Shown one piece after another: positions 15,374 to 24,118 of a DNA stretch of 46,586 nucleotides. Every line of letters begins with the position of its first letter. Within the stretch, counting starts at the first letter, position 1. Source of the DNA: Streptosporangiaceae bacterium (GTDB taxonomy: Bacteria > Actinomycetota > Actinomycetes > Streptosporangiales > Streptosporangiaceae); NCBI GenBank assembly GCA_025964715.1, contig JAOPYH010000120.1:1-46586 (forward strand), given 5' to 3'. A program made the position numbers and the translations under genes. The notes beneath the pieces were generated by a model that made no database searches, was not told where the DNA came from, and saw only the letters and a list, made by a program, of their open reading frames with translations.

Positions 15374-17815
15374 ATGACCATGGAGAAAGTCGACGCCGTG
15401 GTGGTGGGCTCTGGATTCGGCGGGTCCGTCGCCGCCTATCGGCTCGCCGAGGCGGGCAGATCGGTCGTGCTGCTCGAGCGCGGCCGCGACTATCCGCCGG
15501 GAAGCTTCGCCCGAAGCCCGTCCGAGATGAGCCGGGCCTTCTGGGATCCTCGCGAGGGCCTGTACGGCATGTTCGACGTGTGGAGCTTCCGCGGCCTGGA
15601 CTCGGTGGTCTCCAGCGGACTCGGCGGCGGCTCGCTGATCTACGCCAACGTGCTGCTACGCAAGGACGAGCACTGGTTCGTCCGCGAGCAGCCGCTGCCG
15701 AACGGCGGCTACGAGACCTGGCCGGTCGGCCGCGCCGAGCTCGACCCGCACTACGACGAGGTCGAACGGATGATCGGCGCGACTCCGTACCCGTTCGACG
15801 ACCCCGCCTACGCGGACACCCCGAAGACGCACGCGATGCAGGACGCGGCGGTCGAGCTCGGTCTCGGCTGGACGCTTCCGCCCCTGGCGGTCAGCTTCGC
15901 GCCGGCCAAGGGCGGCGAGCCCGGGATCGGCCTGCCCATCGTCGACCCCGACTACGGCAACCTGCACGGCGTGACCCGCCGCACCTGCGAGCTGTGCGGC
16001 GAGTGCGACATCGGCTGCAACGCCGGGTCCAAGAACAGCCTCGACCACACCTACCTCTCCGCCGCCAAGCACCTCGGCGCCGATCTGCGCACCCTCCACG
16101 AGGTGAAGATCATCCGGCCACGCGCCGGAGGCGGCTACGAGGTGGACTACGTCGTGCACGACCCGGCGGTGAAGTCGCGCAAGCCACTTGTACGCACCAT
16201 CGCGTGCGAGCGTCTCGTGCTCGCCGGCGGGACGTACGGCACCTCCTATCTCCTGCTGCGCAGCCGCATGCAGCTCCCCGGACTCAGCCAGGCGCTGGGC
16301 ACCCGGTTCTGCGGTAACGGTGACCTGCTGACCTTCCTGCTGAAGGCGACGGACCGCAGTCGCGTCCGGCCGCTGGACGCCAGCCGCGGGCCGGTGATCA
16401 CCAGCGCCATCAGGCTGCCGGACGAGGAGGACGGCTTCCCCGGCGCCGGCCGCGGCGGCTACATCGAGGACGGCGGCTATCCGAGTTTCGTGGACTGGCT
16501 GATCGAGGGCGCCGATGTGTCCAGCGAGATCAACCGTACGGTCCGTTTCCTGTTCGAGCGGTTCCGCGACTTCATCCGGCACGCGCCGGACACCAACCTG
16601 TCGAAGGAGATCGCCGACCTGATCGGCGACGGCGCCCTGTCGATCAGCTCACTGCCGCTGCTCGGGATGGGCCGGGACGTGCCCGACGGAGTCCTGCGGC
16701 TGCGCGACGACAAGCTCGACGCGGAGTGGAGCACCGCGACGAGCAAGGCCCACTTCGAACGGCTCCGGCTCACGATGCGGCGGATCGCCGACGTGCTCGG
16801 AGCCGAGTACGCCGACAACCCGGCGTGGTTCCGTAAGCGGGTCATCACCGTGCATCCCTTGGGCGGGGCCCCGATGGGCCGGCACCCGGGGGAGGGCGTC
16901 TGCGACCCCTATGGCGAGGTGTTCGGGTTCCCCGGGCTCTACATCGCCGACGGCGCGGCGCTGCCGGGCCCCGTGGGGGCCAACCCGTCCCTCACGATCG
17001 CGGCACTAGCGGACCGGATGTCCACGCGCCTGCTGGAACGGGCGGCCGCTCCGGCCGCCGTGCGCCACGCGGGGGATCAGGGGCAGGGGAGTGAGAGCGG
17101 GGGCGCCGGGCCGGAGAACGCCGGCCCGGTGACCGGGGCGGGGAACGACACGGCGTGCGTGTCTGCGGGGTCCGCGGAGTCCTCCGTCACGGAGCACGCC
17201 GCGGCCGGGCGCACGTCGCTGTCGTTCACCGAGGAGATGAAGGGTTTCTACAGTGCGGGGGTGAGCAAGCCGGGGGACGGCGAGCTCGCCCGGCACCGCG
17301 AGCGGTTGGCGTTCCGGCTCACCATCACGGCCGACGACGTGGATCGCTTCCTGGATGACCCGGCGCACACTGCCGGGGCGGAGGGCTGGATTGACGCCGC
17401 TTGCTGCGGGGGCCGGCGTCCTGTCCAACGGGGCTGGTTCAATCTGTTCGCGCCTGCCGGCGCGCCAGATCGCCGTCTGATGAGGTACCGGTTGTACTTC
17501 ACCGACGACATGGACCGGCCCCGTACCCTCTCGGGCTGGAAGAACGTGCACCACGGTCCGCTCACGCACGTCTGGCCGGACACCTCCACGCTGTTCTTCA
17601 GGCTGCTCGACGGGCACGTGCCCGAGGGCGGGGACGAACACGCCGCCATCCTGGGTGCGGGCACGCTCCACATCGAGCTGGCGGACTTCGTCGAACAGCT
17701 CACGACCTTCCGTACGGCCGGGCCGCACGGCGCCCGCGCGATGCAGCGGTTCGGCGGCTTCTTCGTCGGCGAGCTCTGGGACGTCTACGGGCCGAAAGCG
17801 CACGCCCAGCGATAG
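15374..17815 (+). CDS. GMC-family FAD oxidoreductase, cholesterol oxidase-like, with C-terminal extra domain
   Basis: An 813-residue flavoprotein. The FAD-binding Rossmann motif VVVGSGFGGSVAAYRLAEAG is at the N-terminus, and the catalytic-site segment HPLGGAPMGRHPGEG (His494) with ADGAALPGPVGANPS closes the GMC part near residue 560. Four cysteines, C205-x2-C208-x2-C211-x3-C215, sit in CELCGECDIGC. A low-complexity linker (about 560-610) leads to a ~200-residue C-terminal domain beginning FTEEMKGFYS that occurs in large fused cholesterol-oxidase-like proteins. It probably oxidises a secondary alcohol or sterol-like substrate. ATG 15374 is used; ATG 15380 is possible. It forms an operon with the upstream hydrolase. 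Confidence 0.87.
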   Translation: MTMEKVDAVVVGSGFGGSVAAYRLAEAGRSVVLLERGRDYPPGSFARSPSEMSRAFWDPREGLYGMFDVWSFRGLDSVVSSGLGGGSLIYANVLLRKDEHWFVREQPLPNGGYETWPVGRAELDPHYDEVERMIGATPYPFDDPAYADTPKTHAMQDAAVELGLGWTLPPLAVSFAPAKGGEPGIGLPIVDPDYGNLHGVTRRTCELCGECDIGCNAGSKNSLDHTYLSAAKHLGADLRTLHEVKIIRPRAGGGYEVDYVVHDPAVKSRKPLVRTIACERLVLAGGTYGTSYLLLRSRMQLPGLSQALGTRFCGNGDLLTFLLKATDRSRVRPLDASRGPVITSAIRLPDEEDGFPGAGRGGYIEDGGYPSFVDWLIEGADVSSEINRTVRFLFERFRDFIRHAPDTNLSKEIADLIGDGALSISSLPLLGMGRDVPDGVLRLRDDKLDAEWSTATSKAHFERLRLTMRRIADVLGAEYADNPAWFRKRVITVHPLGGAPMGRHPGEGVCDPYGEVFGFPGLYIADGAALPGPVGANPSLTIAALADRMSTRLLERAAAPAAVRHAGDQGQGSESGGAGPENAGPVTGAGNDTACVSAGSAESSVTEHAAAGRTSLSFTEEMKGFYSAGVSKPGDGELARHRERLAFRLTITADDVDRFLDDPAHTAGAEGWIDAACCGGRRPVQRGWFNLFAPAGAPDRRLMRYRLYFTDDMDRPRTLSGWKNVHHGPLTHVWPDTSTLFFRLLDGHVPEGGDEHAAILGAGTLHIELADFVEQLTTFRTAGPHGARAMQRFGGFFVGELWDVYGPKAHAQR

Positions 17816-17913
17816 CGGCCTGGCCGGGGAGTACCTTCGAGCCGCGTCGCCCCCGATTCGAGGGTCGGCGTGGCAGGGGCAGACCAGAGCAGTGCCGCGC
17901 GAGGAGGTCCCGG

Positions 17914-18387
17914 ATGGCGATCCAGGTGTCGGTGTGCGGACCACGTGACTGCACGGCCGAAGAATGGGACAGCGCCTTCGAGGTCGGGCGGCTGGTCGCG
18001 GTCCGTGGAGCGGTGGTGATCTGTGGCGGCTATGGCGGTGTCATGGCCGCGGTGGCCGCGGGGGCGCGGTCCGTGGGCGGCACGGTCGTCGGGGTCCTGT
18101 CGGCCGCGGACCGCGAGGGCGCGAACCCGGACCTGTCCATCGCCATCCCGACGGGGATGGGACAGGCGCGGAACGCGGTCATCGTGAACTCCGGCGACGC
18201 GGTGATCGCTGTCGGCGGCTCGTGGGGGACGCTGTCCGAGCTGGCGCTGGCCATGCGCGCGGGCGGGCGGCCCGTGGTGGGGCTCGGCGGCTGGCGCGTG
18301 CTCGACCAGGCAGGTCAGCCCGTCCCAGGCCTCCGCCTTACCGGCAGCCCGGAAGAGGCGGTGCGGCTCACCGGCCTGTGGCCGTAG
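17914..18387 (+). CDS. TIGR00725 / LOG-like nucleotide-binding protein
   Basis: A 157-residue Rossmann-fold protein of the TIGR00725 family, related to cytokinin-activating LOG enzymes and the so-called lysine decarboxylase family. Glycine motifs VICGGYGGVMAAVA and AVGGSWGTLSELALA correspond to the phosphate-binding PGGxGTxxE region, with Glu retained in the second. GAGGAGG precedes the ATG at 17914. It lies 98 bases after the GMC oxidoreductase. A nucleotide-monophosphate phosphoribohydrolase activity is possible by family; no direct evidence exists for this subgroup. Confidence 0.85.
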   Translation: MAIQVSVCGPRDCTAEEWDSAFEVGRLVAVRGAVVICGGYGGVMAAVAAGARSVGGTVVGVLSAADREGANPDLSIAIPTGMGQARNAVIVNSGDAVIAVGGSWGTLSELALAMRAGGRPVVGLGGWRVLDQAGQPVPGLRLTGSPEEAVRLTGLWP

Positions 18388-18503
18388 TCCTGCTGTGCCG
18401 CCGGGTCCTGCGGGGGGCCTGCCGCGGGAACGTGGGTGAGCGGCCGTCCGTTCAGCGGGTACGTAGCGCGGAGTACTCCTATGCCACGGGCGGAGGTGGA
18501 GTG

Positions 18504-18653
18504 GTGGCTTCCATCATCAGGCGTATCCAGACGTTCATGCGCAGCCCGCAGGGCCGGCAGGCCCGTGCGCGAGCCGAGCGCGTGGCCCGGGACCCGAGGA
18601 CCCGGGCGAAGATCCAGGGCATGCTGCGGCGGTTCAACACCAGGCGGCGCTGA
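18504..18653 (+). CDS. Small basic protein, 49 residues
   Basis: GTG 18504 follows GGAGG by 7 bases and encodes 49 residues, MASIIRRIQTFMRSPQGRQA followed by an arginine-rich tail ending in RRFNTRRR. Helical and strongly basic, it may bind nucleic acid or the membrane surface. I cannot assign a function, though similar short basic proteins occur singly in actinomycetes. A strong hairpin begins 5 bases after its stop, which supports a real transcript end. Confidence 0.6.
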   Translation: MASIIRRIQTFMRSPQGRQARARAERVARDPRTRAKIQGMLRRFNTRRR

Positions 18654-18657
18654 ACCG

Positions 18658-18694
18658 CACGGCTGCGTCGGGGGAGGACCCCGAGGCAGCCGTG
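18658..18694. terminator. Stem-loop between convergent genes
   Basis: A 16-bp inverted repeat with one mismatch (CACGGCTGCGTCGGGG at 18658-18673, partner at 18679-18694) and a 5-base loop. It lies between the stop of the small basic protein (18653) and the stop of the converging sigma factor gene (18696), so it can serve both. Confidence 0.75.
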
Positions 18695-18695
18695 G

Positions 18696-20174
18696 CTAGC
18701 AGCTGTAGGTCACCTCGGCCGTGCCGCTCGGGGAGAACGAGACCGAGCCGCTGCCCTCGCCGATGCACCATCCACTGCGGCTCACCGTCACGCCGCCGGA
18801 CTGTCCCTCGGACAGCTGGCCGCTGCCCGACGCGCTGAGCCCTCCACCCGAGGTGCCGGTCACGGACCAGCTCACGCTGCCGCCGACCGCGGTGACCGTG
18901 ATCGTGCAGCCCCTGTTGCCTGAGCGGATGTGGCAGCCGGAGACGGAGAGCGTGCCGGTCCTGACCGGCGGCGGCGCGACGGGCGGCTTGGTCGTCGGAC
19001 GGGAGGTGGGCAGGGAGGACGTGCTCCCGCTCGGGGTGGGAGTCGGCGTGGGAGTCGGACTCTTCGTGCTCTCGGTGGGGGACGGCGTGGCCGGGAGGCC
19101 CGACTCCACCGGCGCAACGTTGCTCGGGGAGTCCGCCGGCGGTGAGGGCATCGACTCCGGCGCGTTTGTGGACTGTGCGGCGGTCTTGGAAGACGAGCCG
19201 CCAGGGACGAGCCACATCACGGCGGCCACGATGACCACGACAGCGGCCGCTGCGGCGACGACAGGCCAGAACCGGACAGGCGTCCGGGCGGTGCGCTGGG
19301 GCGCTCGCGCGGCCTCCGGGGACACCGGCCAGCCCGAGCTGTCGAGTGGTTCTGCGCGATCCGCCAGCGCCAGCCGGTCGTCGTGGTGCTCGGCGGCGGT
19401 GGCCGTGGTGAGGACCTGCGCACGCAGATCCTCCGGGGCGGCGGCGATGGGAAGCACCTGGAGCAACCGGTTGATCGACACCTCTCGCGGCCGGTGTTCA
19501 CCGCACGTCGGGCAGCTCTCGATGTGCCGGACGAGCCGCGCGCAGGATTCGGGGCTCAGCGGCCACTCGTCGGAGAGCGCGGCCAGGCTGGGACACTCGT
19601 CCTTCAGCGCGCGGGCGGTCAGCGCGGCTGCCACGGTCGTGCCGAGGTGACCGCGAGCCTGGCGGGCCAGCTCGGCCGACTGGCGGGTGGTGACGCCGAG
19701 GACCGGGGCGAGTTCCTCGGTGCTCAGCTCGTGCCGCACCGTGAGGTCGAGGGCCTCGCGCTGGCGGCCGGTCAGTCCGGCGAGGGCGCTGTGGACCAGC
19801 TGGCGGGTGTCGTCACGCTGCGTGCGCTCGGCCGCGTCGAGGTGCATGTCCTCGATCTCGGGCGCCTCGCGGTTCTCGGCCGGCCGGTCGGGATCCTCGC
19901 GCAGACGCCCGCACTCGGCCCGTGCGAGCGCGTAGAGCCATCCGCGCAGACGCTCCGGCTCACGTAGCCGGGAGATGTTCTCGACCGCGGCGATGAGGGA
20001 GTCGTGCACGGCGTAGGCGGCCGTCACCTCATCCCGCAGGAGCGCGTGGCAATACTCGTACAGCCCTGGAGCGTATGCGTCGTAGAGCTGGGTCAGGGCG
20101 TCTGCGTCGCCCCCACGAAGAGCTAGAGCCAAGCGTTGATCATCGACTCGTTCGCTGGTCGGCCAGCTGGCCAC
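18696..20174 (-). CDS. ECF sigma factor fused to zinc-finger, membrane anchor and extracellular domain
   Basis: A 492-residue fusion. Residues ~8-85 are sigma region 2 (LYDAYAPGLYEYCHALL, then LRGWLYALARAE); ~130-190 are region 4 (LTGRQREALDLTVRHELSTE). Next is an anti-sigma-type zinc finger, HIESCPTCGEH. A helix rich in Val/Ala (FWPVVAAAAAVVVIVAAVMW) crosses the membrane. A Ser/Thr/Pro stalk with repeated PT pairs follows, then an extracellular beta-rich domain of about 90 residues with cysteines that could form disulfides. The protein would hold the sigma factor at the membrane until a wall signal, perhaps proteolysis, frees it. GTG 20174 follows GGAGG by 5 bases. Confidence 0.88.
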   Translation of the reverse strand: MASWPTSERVDDQRLALALRGGDADALTQLYDAYAPGLYEYCHALLRDEVTAAYAVHDSLIAAVENISRLREPERLRGWLYALARAECGRLREDPDRPAENREAPEIEDMHLDAAERTQRDDTRQLVHSALAGLTGRQREALDLTVRHELSTEELAPVLGVTTRQSAELARQARGHLGTTVAAALTARALKDECPSLAALSDEWPLSPESCARLVRHIESCPTCGEHRPREVSINRLLQVLPIAAAPEDLRAQVLTTATAAEHHDDRLALADRAEPLDSSGWPVSPEAARAPQRTARTPVRFWPVVAAAAAVVVIVAAVMWLVPGGSSSKTAAQSTNAPESMPSPPADSPSNVAPVESGLPATPSPTESTKSPTPTPTPTPSGSTSSLPTSRPTTKPPVAPPPVRTGTLSVSGCHIRSGNRGCTITVTAVGGSVSWSVTGTSGGGLSASGSGQLSEGQSGGVTVSRSGWCIGEGSGSVSFSPSGTAEVTYSC

Positions 20175-20406
20175 GAGATCCTCCGAAGGTGCTGTCGGCC
20201 CCCGTCCCTGGGAGCAAGAGCCGCGGGACGCGCCACCAGGGGACAGTGGTTTACGGGATCTTCCCATCAACTCTGGGTGATTGCCGGTGTTTGCGGGACC
20301 ATTGTGGCATCAGTACACCCTTAGTTGAGTGCATGGGTGCGGTCGGTAGCAGCTCCGCCGCAAATATCACCGAAAGCCACTGTATGATCGCCTGTCCGCG
20401 GCACCA

Positions 20407-20943
20407 TCAGAAGGCGAATCCACCCGGACGGTCGTTGCGGTCGGCGAGCAGGCCGGCCAGGGTCGCCACCGCGATCTCGGGTGGGGTGCGCGAGCCGATG
20501 TTGAGGCCGACCGGGCGGTGGACCCGGGCGATGTCCTCGTTGGGCACACCAAGGTCGCTCAGCGCCCGTACGTGCGGGCCCGCGTGGCGGGGATTGCCCA
20601 TCACGCCGATCCACCGTGGTGAACGGGCGAGCAGATCTCGCAGAACGGCGCCGAGCTCCGTCCGGTGGTGGTCGGTGACCACGACGTCCGCGGTGCCGTC
20701 GACCCCGTCCGGCGTCACGGTGACGATCTCGGCGGAGCCGGGATCCCGGCCGCTCAGGCGGCCCGGGTCCGGCTCCAGGAGGACACCGCGATAGCCGAGA
20801 TCGGCCCCGAAGCGCAGCAGGAAGTCGGCCACCGGAGAGGCGAACACCGCGACGAGCGTGCGGCCGCCCTCGCGTTCGGCGTCGGGCTGGGCTTCGCCGT
20901 GCGCCACGGCGCACGCGGGGTCGTATGGAGACTCATGGGCCAT
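20407..20943 (-). CDS. XdhC-family Rossmann-domain protein
   Basis: A 178-residue protein matching only the C-terminal Rossmann domain of XdhC/CoxI, the chaperone that sulfurates molybdenum cofactor for xanthine dehydrogenase-type enzymes. Typical segments are VVTDHHRTELGAVLRDLL, RWIGVMGN and VHRPVGLNIGSRTPPEIAV. The N-terminal XdhC_CoxI domain is absent and no molybdenum hydroxylase genes are in the window. It follows the MetE-like gene by 69 bases on the same strand and might be the last gene of that operon. Whether it acts on molybdenum cofactor is uncertain. Confidence 0.82.
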   Translation of the reverse strand: MAHESPYDPACAVAHGEAQPDAEREGGRTLVAVFASPVADFLLRFGADLGYRGVLLEPDPGRLSGRDPGSAEIVTVTPDGVDGTADVVVTDHHRTELGAVLRDLLARSPRWIGVMGNPRHAGPHVRALSDLGVPNEDIARVHRPVGLNIGSRTPPEIAVATLAGLLADRNDRPGGFAF

Positions 20944-21012
20944 GCCGACAGTCTCGCACTCGCCCCGGCGTGCGGCCGTGACCGGCCATCAGGGCCTGGT
21001 GGTCGAGACCGC

Positions 21013-22146
21013 CTAGGCGCCCCAGACCTCCTCGGCGGTCTCGACGATCAGGGCCAGCTTGGCGATCTGCTGCTCTCGGGTCAGCGCGTTGCCCTCGACC
21101 GTGGAGGAGAAGCCGCACTGCGGCGAGAGGCACAGCTGGTCGAGCGGGACGTACCGGGCGGCCTCGTCGATGCGGCGCTTGAGGTCGTCCTTGCTCTCGA
21201 GCTCGCCGGTCTTCGTGGTGACCAGGCCCAGCACGACCGTCTTGCCCTTGGGGACGAAACGCAGCGGCTCGAAGCCGCCGGAGCGGTCGTCGTCGTACTC
21301 CAGGAAGAAGCCGTCCACGTTGAGCTCGGTGAACAGGGCCTCGGCGACGAAGTCGTAGCCGCCCTCGGCCGTCCAGGAGGAGCGGAAGTTGCCGCGGCAC
21401 ATGTGGGTGGTGACGGCCATGCCCGCCGGCTTGTCCGCGAGCGCGGCGTTGATCTGCCGGATGTAGCGCAGGTGGAGCTGGTCGGCGTCGTCGCCCCGCT
21501 CGGAGATCATCGCCCGCTGCGCCGGGTCGTTGAGGTAGGCCAGGCTCGTGTCGTCGAACTGCAGGTAGGTGCAGCCCAGCTCGCCGAGCCGCCGTACCTG
21601 CTGGGAGTACGCGGCGGCGAGGTCGCTCCAGAACTCCTCGACCTCGGGATAGACCGCCTGGTCGATGGCCGCGGGGCCGCCGCGGTAGTGGACCATGTTC
21701 GGCGACGGGATGGTGAGCTTCGGGGTGACCGCGGCGCCGCCCTCGGCGGTCACGTCGCGCAGGAAGGTGAAGTCGTCCGCGAAGACCGTCTCCGTCAGTT
21801 CGACCTTGTCGTGCACCTGAAGCGCGGCGCTGCTGAACTCCAGATCACCGGCCGCGTTGTGGAACTGGACCTTGATCTTGTCCTCCGCGGCCCTGATGCC
21901 GCCGAGCCGGTAGATGAAGTCCATGTGCCACGACGTACGGCGGAACTCGCCGTCGGTGGCCGACTTCAGCCCCGCCTCGTGCTGCATCTTGACGGCCGCG
22001 CGGATGGCGTCGTCCTCTATGGCGCGCAGCTCCTCGGCCTTGATCCGCCCGGCGGCGAAGTCGGCGCGGGCGTCGAGCAGGTTCTGCGGGCGCAGCAGGC
22101 TGCCGACGTGGTCGGCGCGGAACGGGGGGGTGTCGCGGAGGGCCAT
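21013..22146 (-). CDS. Cobalamin-independent methionine synthase C-terminal-like methyltransferase
   Basis: A 377-residue barrel protein of the short MetE-like family (COG0620). The start FRADHVGSLLRPQNLLDARA is typical. The zinc ligands appear as His248 and Cys250 (THMCRGN) and Cys344 (SPQCGFSS). True MetE has a further N-terminal domain, missing here. Such short forms are frequent beside catabolic genes and may move methyl groups from compounds other than methyltetrahydrofolate. The ATG at 22146 follows GGGAG, 11 bases after the MaoC gene, so it belongs to the same operon. A demethylation step in the pathway is an attractive inference. Confidence 0.85.
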   Translation of the reverse strand: MALRDTPPFRADHVGSLLRPQNLLDARADFAAGRIKAEELRAIEDDAIRAAVKMQHEAGLKSATDGEFRRTSWHMDFIYRLGGIRAAEDKIKVQFHNAAGDLEFSSAALQVHDKVELTETVFADDFTFLRDVTAEGGAAVTPKLTIPSPNMVHYRGGPAAIDQAVYPEVEEFWSDLAAAYSQQVRRLGELGCTYLQFDDTSLAYLNDPAQRAMISERGDDADQLHLRYIRQINAALADKPAGMAVTTHMCRGNFRSSWTAEGGYDFVAEALFTELNVDGFFLEYDDDRSGGFEPLRFVPKGKTVVLGLVTTKTGELESKDDLKRRIDEAARYVPLDQLCLSPQCGFSSTVEGNALTREQQIAKLALIVETAEEVWGA

Positions 22147-22157
22147 GGCACTCCCTT

Positions 22158-22616
22158 TCAGGGGTAGTAACGGTAGACGGCCTGGGCGACGCAGACGGGC
22201 TTGCCGCCACGGTCGCACTCCACCGTGAAGTCGACGAGCGCCTGGACGCCGCCGCCCGGCACGTCGGTGACCTCGGTCAGGGACGCGCTGAGCCGGATCT
22301 TAGCCCCGGCCGGAACCGGCGCCGGAAAGCGCACCCTGTTGAGGCCGTAGTTGACGCCCATGCCCACTCCCGTGACCTCCAGGAGATCGCTCCACAGCGG
22401 GATGACCAGCGACAGCGTCAGGTAGCCGTGCGCGATGGTCCCGCCGAACGGCCCAGCGGCGGCGCGTTCGGTGTCGACGTGGATCCACTGGTGATCGTCC
22501 GTCGCGTCCGCGAAGGCGTTGATCCGGTCCTGCGGGACCTCCATCCACCCGCTGTGTCCGAGATCCTGCCCGGCCTTGGCCTTGAGCTCCGCGAGCCCGT
22601 TGACGGTGGTCGTCAC
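22158..22616 (-). CDS. MaoC-family enoyl-CoA hydratase
   Basis: A 152-residue hot-dog-fold protein of the MaoC type, adding water to an enoyl-CoA. The hydratase motif is present: ATDDHQWIHVDTERA gives the catalytic Asp/His pair and GPFGGTIAHGYLTLSL follows as in (R)-specific hydratases. GTG 22616 is preceded by AAAGGAC and lies one base beyond the ligase stop, so translation is probably coupled. In the operon it would follow CoA activation and could act with the SDR dehydrogenase in a beta-oxidation-like sequence. Confidence 0.9.
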   Translation of the reverse strand: MTTTVNGLAELKAKAGQDLGHSGWMEVPQDRINAFADATDDHQWIHVDTERAAAGPFGGTIAHGYLTLSLVIPLWSDLLEVTGVGMGVNYGLNRVRFPAPVPAGAKIRLSASLTEVTDVPGGGVQALVDFTVECDRGGKPVCVAQAVYRYYP

Positions 22617-22617
22617 A

Positions 22618-24108
22618 TCAGGTCCTTTCAGTCTGTGCGCCGTATGCCTGCCGGAGTTCTTGCTTCAGCACCTTTCCGGAGGCGCCGCGGGGGAGCACGC
22701 CGGTGAATTCCACCGACTTGGGGATCTTGTATTTCGCGAGCCGCCCGTCCAGCGAGCCGAGCAGTTCGGCGGCGTCCGCGCGGGCGTCCGGCCGCAGCAC
22801 CACTACCGCCTTGCCGACCTCGCCCCACGCATCGTCCGGTACGCCGATGACGGCGCAGTCGGCGACCGCCGGGTGCCCGTAGAGCACGGCCTCCACCTCG
22901 GCCGGGTAGACGTTCTCGCCACCCGAGATGATCACATCTTTGATCCTGTCGACGATGTAGAAGAAACCGTCCTCGTCGGTTACGGCCGCGTCGCCGGTAC
23001 GGAACCAGCGGTCCTCCCCGAACGCCTCCCGGGTGGCGTCGGCCCGGCCCCAGTAGCCCTTCATCACATTGGGCCCCTTGACCAGGATCTCGCCGGGCTC
23101 GTCCGGACCGGTCATCCGCACGTCGGTGAAGAACGACGGCTTTCCGGCCGATCCCACCCGGTCGGCCGCCTCCGGGCCGAGGAACAGCACGCCCGGTGCC
23201 GCCTCGGTCATGCCGTAGCCCTGCAGGAAGGTGAGCCCGCGCGCCCGGTAGGTCTGGATCAGGGCCTCCGGCACCGGGGCGCCCCCGCACTCCAGGATCC
23301 GTACGGACGACAGGTCGGCCTCCGCCCAGCGGGGCGACCGGGCCATCGCGGTGAACATGGCCGGGACCCCGAACATCCAGCTCACCCGGTGGCGCTGGAT
23401 GAGGTCGAACGCGGAGTCCGGCGAGAAGGACGGCATGATGACCGCCGTTCCGCCTTTGAGGAGCGTGGGCAGGCAGGTCATGTTGAGCGCGGCGGTGTGG
23501 AACATCGGGGCGCTGACCAGGGTGATCTCGTCGCGGGTGAGGTCGATGTCGAGAAGCACATTGACGCAGTTCCAGGTCACGTTAGCGTGCGTGATCATGG
23601 CGCCCTTGGGCCGGCCGGTGGTCCCCGACGTGTACATGATCATGCAGACGTCGTCGGGACCGACCGGCTCGTCCAGCGGGTCGGTCGAGCCGCCGGCGAT
23701 CAGTTGCTCGAGGTCGCCGCCGACGGCCACATCCCGGGTCAGAGCGGCCAGACGCATCTGCGCCACCGTGCCGGCCGACTCGGGTCCGTGCACCAGCACC
23801 TGGGTGCCGGAGTCCGTCAGCATGAACTCCAGCTCGGGCCCGGCCAGGCGGGAGTTCAGCGGGACCAGGATGGCGCCGAGCATTCCGGTGGCGAACAGTG
23901 TCTCCAGGAACGCCGGATGGTTCGGGCCTAGGTAGGCGACCCGGTCCCCGGGCCGGACGCCCAGCCCTCGGAACGCGTGGGCCAGGCGGGTGACCCGCTC
24001 GTGCAGCCGCGCATACGTCCAGGAGCGGTCCTCGAAGATGACGGCCGTACGGTCCGGGGTCATCCGGGCGCGGCGGGCCGGCCACGATCCGAGACCTTCA
24101 TTACGCAC
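22618..24108 (-). CDS. AMP-forming acyl-CoA ligase
   Basis: A 496-residue member of the ANL superfamily, joining an acid to CoA with ATP. The phosphate loop YTSGTTGRPKG, the aromatic motif GYGMTEAAPG, the hinge-like RTGD segment and the C-terminal catalytic lysine (LPRGASGKVLK) are all present, so it should be active. The size suits short or medium chain and aromatic acids rather than long chain ones. GTG 24108 follows GAGGAG by 7 bases. It lies 10 bases after the amidohydrolase. Its CoA product is a likely effector of the divergent PaaX-type regulator. Confidence 0.93.
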   Translation of the reverse strand: MRNEGLGSWPARRARMTPDRTAVIFEDRSWTYARLHERVTRLAHAFRGLGVRPGDRVAYLGPNHPAFLETLFATGMLGAILVPLNSRLAGPELEFMLTDSGTQVLVHGPESAGTVAQMRLAALTRDVAVGGDLEQLIAGGSTDPLDEPVGPDDVCMIMYTSGTTGRPKGAMITHANVTWNCVNVLLDIDLTRDEITLVSAPMFHTAALNMTCLPTLLKGGTAVIMPSFSPDSAFDLIQRHRVSWMFGVPAMFTAMARSPRWAEADLSSVRILECGGAPVPEALIQTYRARGLTFLQGYGMTEAAPGVLFLGPEAADRVGSAGKPSFFTDVRMTGPDEPGEILVKGPNVMKGYWGRADATREAFGEDRWFRTGDAAVTDEDGFFYIVDRIKDVIISGGENVYPAEVEAVLYGHPAVADCAVIGVPDDAWGEVGKAVVVLRPDARADAAELLGSLDGRLAKYKIPKSVEFTGVLPRGASGKVLKQELRQAYGAQTERT

Positions 24109-24118
24109 GGTGATCTCC

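Noticed and set aside
19021..19085. Short tandem repeat in the sigma factor gene as a mobile or CRISPR-like element
   Set aside because: The repeats are in-frame Pro-Thr codons of the extracellular stalk, ordinary for cell-surface linkers.
20665..22167. A 500-codon plus-strand frame over the XdhC and MetE-like genes
   Set aside because: Both minus-strand genes have convincing motifs and ribosome binding sites; the plus-strand frame spans their junction and has neither.
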